Shown: positions 9,365 to 18,077, counted from the stretch's first letter. The stretch: 64,000 nucleotides of DNA from UBA3824 sp017541145 (GCA_947168365.1 CAMVLO010000013.1:10416-74415); one strand, 5' to 3'. The notes: a model not told the origin generated them from the letters alone. Translations and numbers: made by a program.

Positions 9365-9901
9365 ATGAATATCAATAAAATAGCAAAAGATTTTGCAGCG
9401 GATGCAGAAGAGATGTTGCCACTTGTGGATCGTGAGGGAAATATTATCGGCAAAGCTTTAAGAAGTGAATGTCATAAAAATATTAAATTAATTCATCCCG
9501 TGGTACATGTACATATAATAAATTCCAAGGGCGAAATCTTTTTGCAAAAAAGAAGTATGAAAAAATTGATTCAACCGGGCAAATGGGACACCTCAGTTGG
9601 CGGTCATATCACTTACGGAGAACCGTTGGAAGATGCTCTTAAACGCGAAGCTTGGGAAGAAGCCGGCGTGGAAAACGGTGTGTTTCAGAAAGTTACTTCA
9701 TACCTCTGGGAATGTCCTTTGGAGACTGAATATATAAATGTGTACAAATGTCATTACGAAAATCCAAAAATTATCGCAGTTGCCGAAATCGATGATGGTA
9801 AATTTTGGAATGTAAAAGATATAATACAAAATATTGGTAAAGGAATATTGACACCAAATTTTGAAAAAGAATTTCTCAAAATCAAGGATTTAATTTTATA
9901 A
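9365..9901 (+). CDS. NUDIX hydrolase (YfcD / IPP-isomerase-like)
   Basis: The 178-residue protein carries a complete Nudix box, GHITYGEPLEDALK followed by REAWEEAGV, which fits Gx5Ex7REUxEExGU and binds the divalent metal. The N-terminal pattern (LPLVDREGNIIGKALRSECH, then HPVVHVHIINSKGEIFLQKR) is typical of YfcD-like and isopentenyl-diphosphate-isomerase-like NUDIX proteins. The exact substrate cannot be told from the sequence. It is followed after 14 bases by the radical SAM gene and probably shares its transcript. A second in-frame Met (MLPLVDREGN) could also serve as the start. Confidence 0.85.
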   Translation: MNINKIAKDFAADAEEMLPLVDREGNIIGKALRSECHKNIKLIHPVVHVHIINSKGEIFLQKRSMKKLIQPGKWDTSVGGHITYGEPLEDALKREAWEEAGVENGVFQKVTSYLWECPLETEYINVYKCHYENPKIIAVAEIDDGKFWNVKDIIQNIGKGILTPNFEKEFLKIKDLIL

Positions 9902-9915
9902 AAACTTGTAAAACT

Positions 9916-10893
9916 ATGAATTTCAGCGACATCAAAAAAATAAAAGACAAAATCTTAAACGGATATCAAATAACCAAAGAAGAGGCTATTAATTTATCGC
10001 AAACCGGAAATATTGAGACACTTTATTATAGTGCAAATCAAATTCGGGCAAATTTTTGCGGCTCTTTGTTTGAGATGTGCTGCATAATCAACGACGTTTT
10101 CGATAAATGTTCTGAAGATTGTGCGTGGTGTCCGATGTCTTCGCTATCAAAAGTAAATTACACGATGTACGAGCAATTTGATTTTGACCGCGAGATAAAA
10201 ATGATAAATGAAATTCATAAACAAGGTGTAAAGTTGTTGGAATATTGCACAAATCAAAAAAATCTAAACAACTTACAACTTAATCATGCAATTGAACAGC
10301 TCAACAAATTTTCCGAAGCTACAAAAATAAAAATCTGCGCATCGTGCGGTTCACTAAGTTACGATCAACTAAAGAGATTAAAAGAAGAAACCAAGGTAAA
10401 TATTTATCATTGCAATCTCGAAACTTCACCTGATTTTTACAAAAAAGTTTGTACGACCAACAATCAGGAAAGTAAAGTAGAAACTTTGAAAAATGCAAAA
10501 AAACTTGGCTTTGAAATTTGGAGCGGCGGAATAATCGGAATGGGTGAAACGATGACAGACCGTATTGATTTTGCATTGAAACTCAGAGAATTAGAACCCA
10601 AAACAATAACTCTGAATATCCTTTTCCCATTTGCCGGAACGCCATTGGAAAAACAGCCGAGAATGAATAGTCAAGATATTCTTACAACTTTTGCGATTTT
10701 CAGATTCATAAATCCGAGAGCAAAAATTCGTTTGGGACGCGGACGGTCACTTATAAAAATCATTGAAAAAGAAGCACTTAGAGCGGGAATCAATTCTTCG
10801 GTGGTCGGCGAATTGTTTGTAAATGCACAACCGGAAGAAATTGAAAACGACAAACAGCGTTTTGAAGAAGAAGGTTTTATAATCAGCAAATAA
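9916..10893 (+). CDS. Biotin-synthase-like radical SAM protein with altered auxiliary-cluster ligands
   Basis: The radical SAM motif Cx3Cx2C is CSEDCAWC (Cys65, 69, 72), followed by a BioB-like layout: ICASCGSLS, YHCNLETSPDFY, WSGGIIGMGET, FPFAGTPLE and IRLGRGRS. Compared from memory with E. coli BioB, the [2Fe-2S] ligands C97 and C128 have equivalents (Cys111, Cys141), and R260 corresponds to Arg272. The third cysteine (C188) is Trp202, and an extra Cys144 forms a CxxC with Cys141. It may therefore be a biotin synthase with a different auxiliary cluster, or a related sulfur-inserting or other radical SAM enzyme. At 325 residues it is near BioB length. No other bio genes are nearby. It ends tail to tail with DUF5691, with no gap. 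Confidence 0.75.
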   Translation: MNFSDIKKIKDKILNGYQITKEEAINLSQTGNIETLYYSANQIRANFCGSLFEMCCIINDVFDKCSEDCAWCPMSSLSKVNYTMYEQFDFDREIKMINEIHKQGVKLLEYCTNQKNLNNLQLNHAIEQLNKFSEATKIKICASCGSLSYDQLKRLKEETKVNIYHCNLETSPDFYKKVCTTNNQESKVETLKNAKKLGFEIWSGGIIGMGETMTDRIDFALKLRELEPKTITLNILFPFAGTPLEKQPRMNSQDILTTFAIFRFINPRAKIRLGRGRSLIKIIEKEALRAGINSSVVGELFVNAQPEEIENDKQRFEEEGFIISK

Positions 10894-12357
10894 TCAAGCT
10901 GTTAACTGTTTTAAATATTTTCGGTACTCATGTAAACGACGGAAAAAAGTTGATACTATATCGTTGTCTTCGTGTTCACAAATATAGACATAAATAAAAT
11001 GTTCCATATTTGCAGAAAGTTTTATGGCTGCAAATTGTGCGCTCAAAATAGTGTTGGAAAAATTGCGTTTATTAATTATAAATTTCAAAATTTTCAACGA
11101 AAAATTGTCTTTCCAAACTTGAAAATTATCAAAATTGCCGCACAATTTTTCTGAAAAAAAGAAATCAAAATCAAAATCACAATATTCTGACAAAATTTCC
11201 AAAGAATCCGCATCCAAAAATGGCATAAAACATTGATAGATAATCGAATTGTATTTGCAATATTCAAAAGCCCAATTTTTATCACGGAAATTTTTAATCA
11301 CGTCAAGAAAATTAAAGCCAAATTTAAAAGACGGATTTTCAAGAAGAAATTGATTGGTATTTTTTGCATCAAACCCCGTAAACTTTTGCCAAAACGAAAA
11401 CGGCATTCTGTGAATCAACTGAAATACAAGCTTTTCCGAATCTGATAAACGTTCAAAAAAAGTTGGCAAATTATTATTTTCGGTGTTAACAACGGATAAA
11501 CCGCGCTGTTGCAAATCCTCGGAAAATTCAATTTCGGAAAAATCTATACTTTTCTTTCCGTCAAATTTAATTATATTTTCAAGAAATTGAATATCTTGTT
11601 TTACAATTGAAGAATTTTCGTTTTGTAACAAAAGTTTCAAAAGTAACTGCTTGATTTTCGGAGAGGTTTCGGTGTCAAAAGCATTCTGCAAAAAATCCAA
11701 ATCACTGTCCAAAACTCGTCCCCAAACCGAAAGAAAATCGGATTTTTGTTTTGGACTAAGTGTTAACCAATTATCCGACAAATATTTAGACGAGGAATTT
11801 AAACCGGCTTTTCTCAACGCAACAAACATCTTCAAACGACGCGAATGTGATGAATTTGACCATTTTTCAGAAGGGAAATCCGCATTTTCAACGAGCCATT
11901 TTCCTCGATTTCCAATCAAAGACCAAACAGCAAGTCGATATTGATAAACATATTTGTCGCTGAAATTAAACGCCCGAGCAACGAAATACGGCAATGCAAA
12001 TGGCGGCAAAAGCATTCTGCACGCCCTAAGATAGTAAAAACCGTAATTCAATAACAAACGTAAACCGCTGTCAACCAGATAAATTAACAAACTTATTTTG
12101 TTGTTATCAATATACGGCGAAGAATCCGGCTCAAAGGGTTTCATGAAAAAAGTTGAATCAATTTTCTGCGGCAAAAGTCCGGAATTTTCACAACCGAAAG
12201 TCAATGACGAAACTTTGAAAAAATAATCTTCATAATCCTGATTTTCAGAAGGTTCAGGCAATTGTGACTGAATAAAATCAGGCAAATCTACTCGTTCCAA
12301 TTTTCGGTTGGAAGTTCCGAGCAAAGCGATGTTAATTATTTTTTCTGTTAATTTCAT
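10894..12357 (-). CDS. DUF5691 family protein
   Basis: The start MKLTEKIINIALLGTSNRK matches the DUF5691 opening (an ALLGT core). The rest is a long alpha-helical protein of 487 residues rich in Phe, Leu, Asn and Lys, with no catalytic motif I recognise. An in-frame ATG lies 72 bases further upstream, but MKLTEK is the family-like start. It overlaps the upstream gene by 26 bases, suggesting translational coupling. In known genomes DUF5691 follows a SWIM zinc-finger gene and precedes MoxR ATPase, DUF5682 and VWA genes. Only the SWIM-like partner is present here. Its molecular role is unknown. Confidence 0.7.
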   Translation of the reverse strand: MKLTEKIINIALLGTSNRKLERVDLPDFIQSQLPEPSENQDYEDYFFKVSSLTFGCENSGLLPQKIDSTFFMKPFEPDSSPYIDNNKISLLIYLVDSGLRLLLNYGFYYLRACRMLLPPFALPYFVARAFNFSDKYVYQYRLAVWSLIGNRGKWLVENADFPSEKWSNSSHSRRLKMFVALRKAGLNSSSKYLSDNWLTLSPKQKSDFLSVWGRVLDSDLDFLQNAFDTETSPKIKQLLLKLLLQNENSSIVKQDIQFLENIIKFDGKKSIDFSEIEFSEDLQQRGLSVVNTENNNLPTFFERLSDSEKLVFQLIHRMPFSFWQKFTGFDAKNTNQFLLENPSFKFGFNFLDVIKNFRDKNWAFEYCKYNSIIYQCFMPFLDADSLEILSEYCDFDFDFFFSEKLCGNFDNFQVWKDNFSLKILKFIINKRNFSNTILSAQFAAIKLSANMEHFIYVYICEHEDNDIVSTFFRRLHEYRKYLKQLTA

Positions 12358-13294
12358 AATCCAAAAAGTAATACAAATTATCAGCCCAAACTGAAAGAAT
12401 TTTAAAATAAAACTGATTGAGCAATACAAAACACGAAAAAGAACGTCCGCAAGTGTATGTCAACAAGTTCAATTTTTGTACATCATTCAACATCAACGGG
12501 AAAGCCGAATTATTGAAATCGGCAAGATAAAATTTACCATCCTTTTTGGCAAGTTGAACATCACACAAAATTAGCGGAATTACTTGCATGAAAGGATTGT
12601 CAGTTAAGGCTTTACGATAAATTTTCAATGCAAAATCAATTCCGGAAAATGCTTGAGGTGCAAAGGCTGAATTTGTAACGTAAAACGATTTGAAAAGCAC
12701 GCGCATGGAATGTATACCTTCGTAAAAATAAAGGCTTGAATGTAAGGAACTTCCAATCTGAACTTCAAAATCGTCGCGGGATTTGTCCATAAAATACTGA
12801 ACGTAAACGGCAAAACGTTTGGAATTTTGCCCGTAAAGCCAAGTCCGCTTCAAAATCATGGAATTGAACGGCTCAGTAGTAACCGCCAAAACCAACCAAA
12901 CATCCGTAACCGGCGAACATTCAAAAACTTGATGCTGAGGATATGAAACGCCCGCCAAAACAAGTAATTCGTTTTGCCACTGAGTATCAAGCTGTTGAAT
13001 ATTTTTCAGTGCAGAAGCCGTCATGTAAATTTGCGACAACGAACTTACAAAAACATCTTTCCAAATGTCAGAAGTATAATCGATTTTTGTAAGAGCCGAA
13101 ACCATGGAAGCCAAGCCGGGAGCCTGACAATCAATAAGTCTGCGTTTCAACAAATCCGTTTGAGAATCAATATTTTGCGCAAATTTTAAAAGCCCGTTTC
13201 GTAATAAATCTTTGAAACGGGCTTGTATTTCATCTGCTCCGGCAATTATATTTGCCAAACGCTGCTCTGATATATTTTCAAGTAAACTGTACAA
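12332..13294 (-). CDS. SWIM-protein C-terminal-like partner of DUF5691, SWIM zinc finger absent
   Basis: The 320-residue product resembles the C-terminal half of SWIM zinc-finger proteins encoded next to DUF5691. RLANIIAGADEIQARFKDLL and the segment RLIDCQAPGLASMVSAL match the RLxNxxxGLDELxxWLxDLLRxGL and RLVDAQAPGLA patterns I recall. The N-terminal SWIM module (CxCxnCxH) is missing: the ORF starts only 2 bases after the stop of the FKBP gene. Either the zinc finger was lost, or this is a naturally SWIM-less lineage. The later part (FALKIYRKALTDNPF and so on) has no motif I know. It is part of the panB-FKBP-FKBP-DUF5691 operon. Confidence 0.55.
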   Translation of the reverse strand: MYSLLENISEQRLANIIAGADEIQARFKDLLRNGLLKFAQNIDSQTDLLKRRLIDCQAPGLASMVSALTKIDYTSDIWKDVFVSSLSQIYMTASALKNIQQLDTQWQNELLVLAGVSYPQHQVFECSPVTDVWLVLAVTTEPFNSMILKRTWLYGQNSKRFAVYVQYFMDKSRDDFEVQIGSSLHSSLYFYEGIHSMRVLFKSFYVTNSAFAPQAFSGIDFALKIYRKALTDNPFMQVIPLILCDVQLAKKDGKFYLADFNNSAFPLMLNDVQKLNLLTYTCGRSFSCFVLLNQFYFKILSVWADNLYYFLDYEINRKNN

Positions 13295-13296
13295 AG

Positions 13297-13749
13297 TTAC
13301 ATCATTTCAAAAGCATAAACCAAAGTGCTATACGGCTCAATCTGACCGGTGCGTTTTTTACCAAATCCGTATTTAAAAGGCACAACCAAAATTCCTTTGT
13401 CACCTTTTTTCAGATGCTTGAGCGCGATTTTCCAACCTTCAATCAAATCGCTTCCGGGATATGTTGTTTGAAGTATCGAACCTGAGGAAAAAGTAACTAT
13501 ATTTTCGAGCGTTTTACCGGTATAAACAATTGTAACAGTCTCACCTTCAGAATATTCTTCAGAACCTTTTTCCATTACATAAAGATAAATACCGTCATAA
13601 TTTACAAAACATGTATCAGCATAACTTTTGAAAAAAGATTCCAAAGCCGCGTCCTCAGCATCTTGACCGTCACGCTCTTTACTGCATGAGGCAACCGAGG
13701 CAACAATACATGTTAAAAACATAAAAAATAATAGCGTATACTTTTTCAT
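13297..13749 (-). CDS. FKBP-type peptidyl-prolyl isomerase-like lipoprotein (single domain)
   Basis: A lipobox (VASVASC, Cys at about residue 22) marks a 150-residue lipoprotein. The C-terminal FKBP-like fold shows GETVTIVYTGKTLE, DLIEGWKIALKHLKKGDKG and the closing YSTLVYAFEMM. The region YGFGKKRTGQIEPYSTL corresponds to the YGxxGxxxIPPxxxL segment of active FKBPs but lacks the canonical IPP. Isomerase activity is therefore uncertain. It lies 6 bases after the two-domain FKBP gene and 2 bases before the SWIM-like gene, clearly in one operon. Similar FKBP lipoproteins act as periplasmic folding factors, e.g. GldI in gliding relatives. Confidence 0.8.
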   Translation of the reverse strand: MKKYTLLFFMFLTCIVASVASCSKERDGQDAEDAALESFFKSYADTCFVNYDGIYLYVMEKGSEEYSEGETVTIVYTGKTLENIVTFSSGSILQTTYPGSDLIEGWKIALKHLKKGDKGILVVPFKYGFGKKRTGQIEPYSTLVYAFEMM

Positions 13750-13755
13750 AATTTA

Positions 13756-14604
13756 TTATAGATCAAGAAGTTCAATATCAAATATCAAAGTCGAAAACGG
13801 AGGAATAATTTTGCCTGCACCTTTTGCACCGTAAGCAAGTTGCGAAGGAATCACAAAGGTTGACTTCTCCCCTTTTTTCATTGACAAAATGGCAGATTCA
13901 AAACCTTCAACAGATTTCTTTGCACCCAGCTGAAATGTAAATGGCTCGTTACGCTCATAAGAATTGTCAAACTGACGACCGTCCATAAATCTACCGATAT
14001 AATGAACTGTAACTGTATTAGAATCAACAGGTTGCTTACCTTTACCTTTTTTTGTAAGAGATTTGTAAACTCCGGATTCCAATTTTTCGTAATTCGGCAA
14101 ATTATCTTCAAGATAATCACGAATCATCAACAATTCCTGAGAAAATTGTTTTGAATTATATTCGTCGATAACTTTCTGATATTCTGCGCCATCGGTAATT
14201 TTCTTGAGTTTTACATAAAATGTAAGTTTCTCATTAGGTTTTATGAAAGCCGGAGTTTTCATTTTGCGTGACAACTTATAAAAAGTGTCAGCATCCACAC
14301 GGAAAATTGAACTATCACCCTCGTGCATCAAAAAAATTCCCTCTTCCACCGAGCCGACATAAGAGTCTTTCGGAGCATAAATTCTATAGCCGGAAGAGAT
14401 GTCATCGCTTGAAAACAAAATGGAATCCGCTGAATTATAATACTTTATATTCAAATCCCAAACATCGCCGGGTTTGGAAACCGAAGCATCAGGATGTGAT
14501 TTTATATGACAGTACTCAACACCGGAATCAAGTGTCTGAAATTCAGGAGTTTTGCTACACTGTACAAAAAATAGTACGGATAATAAAAAAATCAATTTTC
14601 TCAT
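13756..14604 (-). CDS. FKBP-type peptidyl-prolyl isomerase, lipoprotein with two FKBP-like domains
   Basis: An N-terminal signal with a possible lipobox (FFVQCSK, Cys16) precedes a first degenerate FKBP-like domain (about residues 30-130; SVEEGIFLMHEGDSSIFRV) and a canonical second one (about 180-282). The second shows VTVHYIGRFMDGRQFDNSYE, SVEGFESAILSMKKGEKSTF, PSQLAYGAKGAGKIIPPFST and the closing LIFDIELLDL. It should catalyse or assist prolyl isomerisation of exported proteins in the periplasm. Length is 282 residues. It lies 11 bases downstream of panB. GldI, a gliding-motility FKBP lipoprotein, is a possible relative, but no gliding genes are seen here. Confidence 0.88.
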   Translation of the reverse strand: MRKLIFLLSVLFFVQCSKTPEFQTLDSGVEYCHIKSHPDASVSKPGDVWDLNIKYYNSADSILFSSDDISSGYRIYAPKDSYVGSVEEGIFLMHEGDSSIFRVDADTFYKLSRKMKTPAFIKPNEKLTFYVKLKKITDGAEYQKVIDEYNSKQFSQELLMIRDYLEDNLPNYEKLESGVYKSLTKKGKGKQPVDSNTVTVHYIGRFMDGRQFDNSYERNEPFTFQLGAKKSVEGFESAILSMKKGEKSTFVIPSQLAYGAKGAGKIIPPFSTLIFDIELLDL

Positions 14605-14615
14605 GTCAAAAAAAA

Positions 14616-15431
14616 TTAATATTGTTCGTTTTCGTTAGGAAAATCGAGGGATTTAACATCTGATACATAATTAGAAACAGCACCTCTGATGTATTCGGCA
14701 AGATTTGCGTAAGTACGCAAGAATTTCGGTTTGAAACCTTCGTTGATTCCAAGCATATCCTGCAAAACCAAAACTTGACCGTCACAAACATTACCGGCAC
14801 CGATTCCAATTGTAGGAACAGTAAGAGAATCAGTAACTTGCTTAGCCAAATTAGCCGGAATTTTTTCCAAAACTACAGAAAAACAACCTAATTTTTCAAG
14901 AAGTTTTGCATTTTCCAAAAGTAATTGAGCTTCAGCATCTTCCTTAGCTCTCAAACCGTAACCGCCAAACTTGTTGATAGACTGAGGAGTAAGTCCAAGA
15001 TGCCCCATAATCGGAATACCGGCAGAAAGAATAGCTTTGAAAGAATCTTCAATTTCGATACCGCCCTCAATCTTAACAGCCTGAGCACCAGTTTCTTTCA
15101 TAATTCTTACAGCGTTGTGAACAGCGGCTTTCGCATCGCCTTGATAAGAACCGAACGGCATATCAACCACAACCATAGCACGTTTTGCAGCACGCACCAC
15201 GCTTGCCGCATAATATATCATTTCGTCAACTGTAATCGGCAAAGTAGTTTCGTAACCAGCCATAACATTAGCTGCTGAATCACCAACCAAAATAGCGTCA
15301 ATTCCCGCAGAATCAACGAGTTTAGCAATTGAATAATCGTAACAAGTCAACATGGCAATTTTTTCGCCATTACGTTTCATATCTTGGAAAGTCTGAGTAG
15401 AAACTTTCTTAAACTCTTTATTAACAGACAT
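14616..15431 (-). CDS. panB: 3-methyl-2-oxobutanoate hydroxymethyltransferase
   Basis: PanB transfers a hydroxymethyl group from methylenetetrahydrofolate to 2-oxoisovalerate, making ketopantoate for pantothenate and CoA. Conserved segments are MLTCYDYSIAKLVDSAGID, ILVGDSAANVMAGYETTLPI, VVDMPFGSYQ (metal and substrate site), QAVKIEGG, GIPIMGHLGLTPQS and PTIGIGAGNVCDGQVLVLQD. The length of 271 residues is typical. It is the first gene of a five-gene operon in which the four genes behind it have no obvious link to CoA synthesis. A CAAAAATA (minus TATTTTTG) -7 element lies at 15464-15471. Confidence 0.97.
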   Translation of the reverse strand: MSVNKEFKKVSTQTFQDMKRNGEKIAMLTCYDYSIAKLVDSAGIDAILVGDSAANVMAGYETTLPITVDEMIYYAASVVRAAKRAMVVVDMPFGSYQGDAKAAVHNAVRIMKETGAQAVKIEGGIEIEDSFKAILSAGIPIMGHLGLTPQSINKFGGYGLRAKEDAEAQLLLENAKLLEKLGCFSVVLEKIPANLAKQVTDSLTVPTIGIGAGNVCDGQVLVLQDMLGINEGFKPKFLRTYANLAEYIRGAVSNYVSDVKSLDFPNENEQY

Positions 15432-15463
15432 TTATATTATGATTTAAAAAATAATTCAAAATG

Positions 15464-15471
15464 CAAAAATA
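15464..15471 (-). promoter_or_regulatory. -7 promoter element of the panB operon
   Basis: Reads TATTTTTG on the minus strand, a TAnnTTTG match 33-40 bases upstream of the panB start. No clear upstream TTTG. Confidence 0.45.
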
Positions 15472-15540
15472 CTAAAAATTTAGATATTTATTATAAAAAG
15501 TTTTTTTTAATTGTTTTAACATTTATTAGCTTTTTATGTG

Positions 15541-15571
15541 TTTGAAAATCAAAATGTTTTTCAGACCTTTG
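15541..15571 (+). promoter_or_regulatory. Plus-strand promoter with no protein-coding gene behind it
   Basis: TTTG (15541-15544), a 19-base spacer and GACCTTTG (15564-15571, one mismatch to TAnnTTTG) form a near-consensus promoter. It points away from panB, into the end of the convergent wzc gene. Confidence 0.4.
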
Positions 15572-15577
15572 CAATAC

Positions 15578-15662
15578 AAAATAAAAGTATTTTTTTTCAT
15601 AATATAAAGGTTTAGGTTAATAATTAGCAAGGGGAAGTTGTGAAATTTCCCCTTTTTCTTTT
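15578..15662 (+). ncRNA. Candidate small RNA, about 80-85 nt
   Basis: Between a near-consensus plus-strand promoter and a hairpin (15631-15636 GGGGAA with 15647-15652 TTCCCC) followed by TTTTTCTTTT there is no ORF. The unit has the form of an independent small-RNA gene with an intrinsic terminator. The hairpin could alternatively serve only to end the minus-strand wzc transcript, but its T-run lies on the plus-strand side. No known RNA family is recognised. Confidence 0.35.
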
Positions 15663-18068
15663 CTATGATTTATGTCTTCGTGAAAATACTTTTCTAAAAG
15701 CACGTTTTACTTTATAAACCAACGAGTTATGATCTAATGAATCATCATCGCTGTAGTAACCGCCTGAATAATAATTACCATAATTTCCATATCCGTAATG
15801 TCCGTGTTTTGAACGTCTGATACCGTTGAAAATGATGTTAATATTTTTTAGATTACTATTTTTCAACTCGATATAAAACTTCAAAACATCTCTTTTTGAC
15901 ATCTTTTGACGAATTACGAACAAGAAACGTGAAGTATAATTGCTCAAAAGCATTGCATCGGTAACAATTCCAATCGGAGCAGCATCGATAAAGATGTAAT
16001 CATAACGCGGCGAAACTGTATCAATAAAAGTTTTCATAGCCTCGGAACCTATTAACTCTGAGGGATTTGGCGGAATAGGACCCGGTAAAACGAAATCGAG
16101 ATTTTCATAACATGTATGATTAATCAACTGATCTATAGTACATTCGCCAATCAAATAAGTACTTATACCGTTTTCGTTTTTGATATCAAAATATTCTTGA
16201 ATTCTTGGTTTACGAAGATCAAGACCGACCAAAAGACAACGTTTTCCAAATTTTCCGGTAATAACTGCCAGATTTACAGTATTAAACGTTTTGCCTTCAC
16301 CGCTAAAAGTAGAAGTTAAGACAATAACTTTATGGTGATTGTCAGGGTCAAGAAACTGAATATTAGTTCTCAAAGCTCTAAAAGCCTCAGCGATAGAACT
16401 ATTTGGATGAGTAGCAACCGGCAACGCACTTTGATGATGATTGTGAGGAATCATGCCGAGCGGAGTTTCGCCTGTAGCTTTCTCAATTTCAGACACTTCC
16501 GAAATTTTATCATCGAAAAATATAATCAGAAAAAGTATAGCCGCAGGAATCAAAAAACCGATAATCACAGCCTTAGAATACGAAAAACCGCCAATTGTCT
16601 GAAGATATTCAACCGTATTGTTGGTAGCCAAATCCACGATACTTGCATCCGGCTCGTTGGAAACCATAGAAATACTTGCCTCGTACCTGCGATTCAACAG
16701 CTTGTTATACAATTCGTTGTTGAGTTCAAACTTTTTGGTTAACTTATGTTTTTGCCAATCAATATTCGGCTTTTCAAGAAGTTCTTTTTTTACTTCATCA
16801 AATCGTTTTGTTAATTCGCGTTTACGTTTTGACAACATATCTTGAGCAACTTCAATATATTTCAACATATTGGAAATAATCTCCGAAATTTTGTAATCGT
16901 TAAGTTGATACGGAGTAAGTTTTTGACCATCACGAACAGAAAAATTCAAAAGAGATTTTTCCTGCAAAACTTCATCAATTTTTTCAAATTGGGCTTGCAA
17001 AATCTGGTCAGAAACGCCATAAAGTTGCATCGGAACAATTGACGCCAAATCAGAATTCGGGTCTTCCAAAACACCTTTTATATAATTGTAATATTCTTCT
17101 TTTTTCTTGATTGATTCAAAAATTTGTGAAATTGTATGTAAATCAGAAATAGAATCTGTTAAAACATTCAAGTCAAAATTGTTTGATTGAGCACGTTCAA
17201 AATTCAAGATGTTTAATTTATTAACATCCAAACTGTCGTCCAAACTTACCAAAACTGAATCAATAAACGCAATAGTTTTACGAATAACATTATTTTTATG
17301 TTCCAAACTATAATCGATGTAAACTTTTGCAACCGCATTTACATAATCATTGAGTTTTTCAGGACACTCACCAATTACGGACAATGTTACGATAGAACTT
17401 TCGGCAGAACGCTGATTTACAATCAATCGCGACGAATAATAACTTACCAAACCATCAGAAGTATTTTTGATAAATTTATAATTTTTACCTTTCAAAAAAG
17501 AAGTTTCGTCGGCATAAGCCGGATAAAGTCTAAACTTAAATTGCTCAGTTTCAACCCATTCGTTAATTGATGAAGTCCAATAGTTTTCAACATCATCCTC
17601 AATCCAAAGTTTGTAACGATTGTCACCCAAAAACGAAACATTGAATTTTTTGTAATTCAACTGAGGATGATTGTAATCGTATTCAATATTAAACGGGCAT
17701 GACTTTTTATACAATTCTCTGTCAGCAGCGTAATGACCGGCAAGAAAATATGTAGTCTCAAAATTTACAAGTTTAAGTGCCTGACTTGCAATAGTATTCG
17801 ATTTCAATTGACCGACCTCGTTGTCAATATCCACAGTCGGAACAATGGAACGAATGCCCGCCAACGACATGGAATTATCTTGTTTTACCAAAAGAATCGA
17901 AGCCTTGGAACGGTATTGAGAAACCTCGTATCTGTTTTTGTAATAGGCAAATGCAAGGCAGCCCGCAACAAAAATCACAAACAGCCACCACTTTGGCAAT
18001 ACCTTGTTCAGATAAAGTTTAAAGTCAAAACTTGATTCTTCTTGCAAATCTTCCTGAAGATGTTCCAT
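15663..18068 (-). CDS. Wzc-type polysaccharide co-polymerase / BY-kinase
   Basis: The 801-residue inner-membrane protein has an N-terminal Wzz domain (TM near residues 30-47; a second TM near VIIGFLIPAAILFLIIFF) around a large periplasmic part with coiled coils, then a cytoplasmic bacterial tyrosine kinase domain. Kinase motifs are Walker A STFSGEGKT (about residue 585), Walker A' GLDLRKPRI and Walker B YDYIFIDAAPIG. A C-terminal tyrosine cluster (HYGYGNYGNYYSGGYYSDDD) provides autophosphorylation sites. Such proteins control chain length and export of capsule or exopolysaccharide with Wza. It lies 9 bases after wza. No Wzb phosphatase or glycosyltransferases are adjacent. Confidence 0.93.
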   Translation of the reverse strand: MEHLQEDLQEESSFDFKLYLNKVLPKWWLFVIFVAGCLAFAYYKNRYEVSQYRSKASILLVKQDNSMSLAGIRSIVPTVDIDNEVGQLKSNTIASQALKLVNFETTYFLAGHYAADRELYKKSCPFNIEYDYNHPQLNYKKFNVSFLGDNRYKLWIEDDVENYWTSSINEWVETEQFKFRLYPAYADETSFLKGKNYKFIKNTSDGLVSYYSSRLIVNQRSAESSIVTLSVIGECPEKLNDYVNAVAKVYIDYSLEHKNNVIRKTIAFIDSVLVSLDDSLDVNKLNILNFERAQSNNFDLNVLTDSISDLHTISQIFESIKKKEEYYNYIKGVLEDPNSDLASIVPMQLYGVSDQILQAQFEKIDEVLQEKSLLNFSVRDGQKLTPYQLNDYKISEIISNMLKYIEVAQDMLSKRKRELTKRFDEVKKELLEKPNIDWQKHKLTKKFELNNELYNKLLNRRYEASISMVSNEPDASIVDLATNNTVEYLQTIGGFSYSKAVIIGFLIPAAILFLIIFFDDKISEVSEIEKATGETPLGMIPHNHHQSALPVATHPNSSIAEAFRALRTNIQFLDPDNHHKVIVLTSTFSGEGKTFNTVNLAVITGKFGKRCLLVGLDLRKPRIQEYFDIKNENGISTYLIGECTIDQLINHTCYENLDFVLPGPIPPNPSELIGSEAMKTFIDTVSPRYDYIFIDAAPIGIVTDAMLLSNYTSRFLFVIRQKMSKRDVLKFYIELKNSNLKNINIIFNGIRRSKHGHYGYGNYGNYYSGGYYSDDDSLDHNSLVYKVKRAFRKVFSRRHKS

Positions 18069-18077
18069 AGTCGGTTT

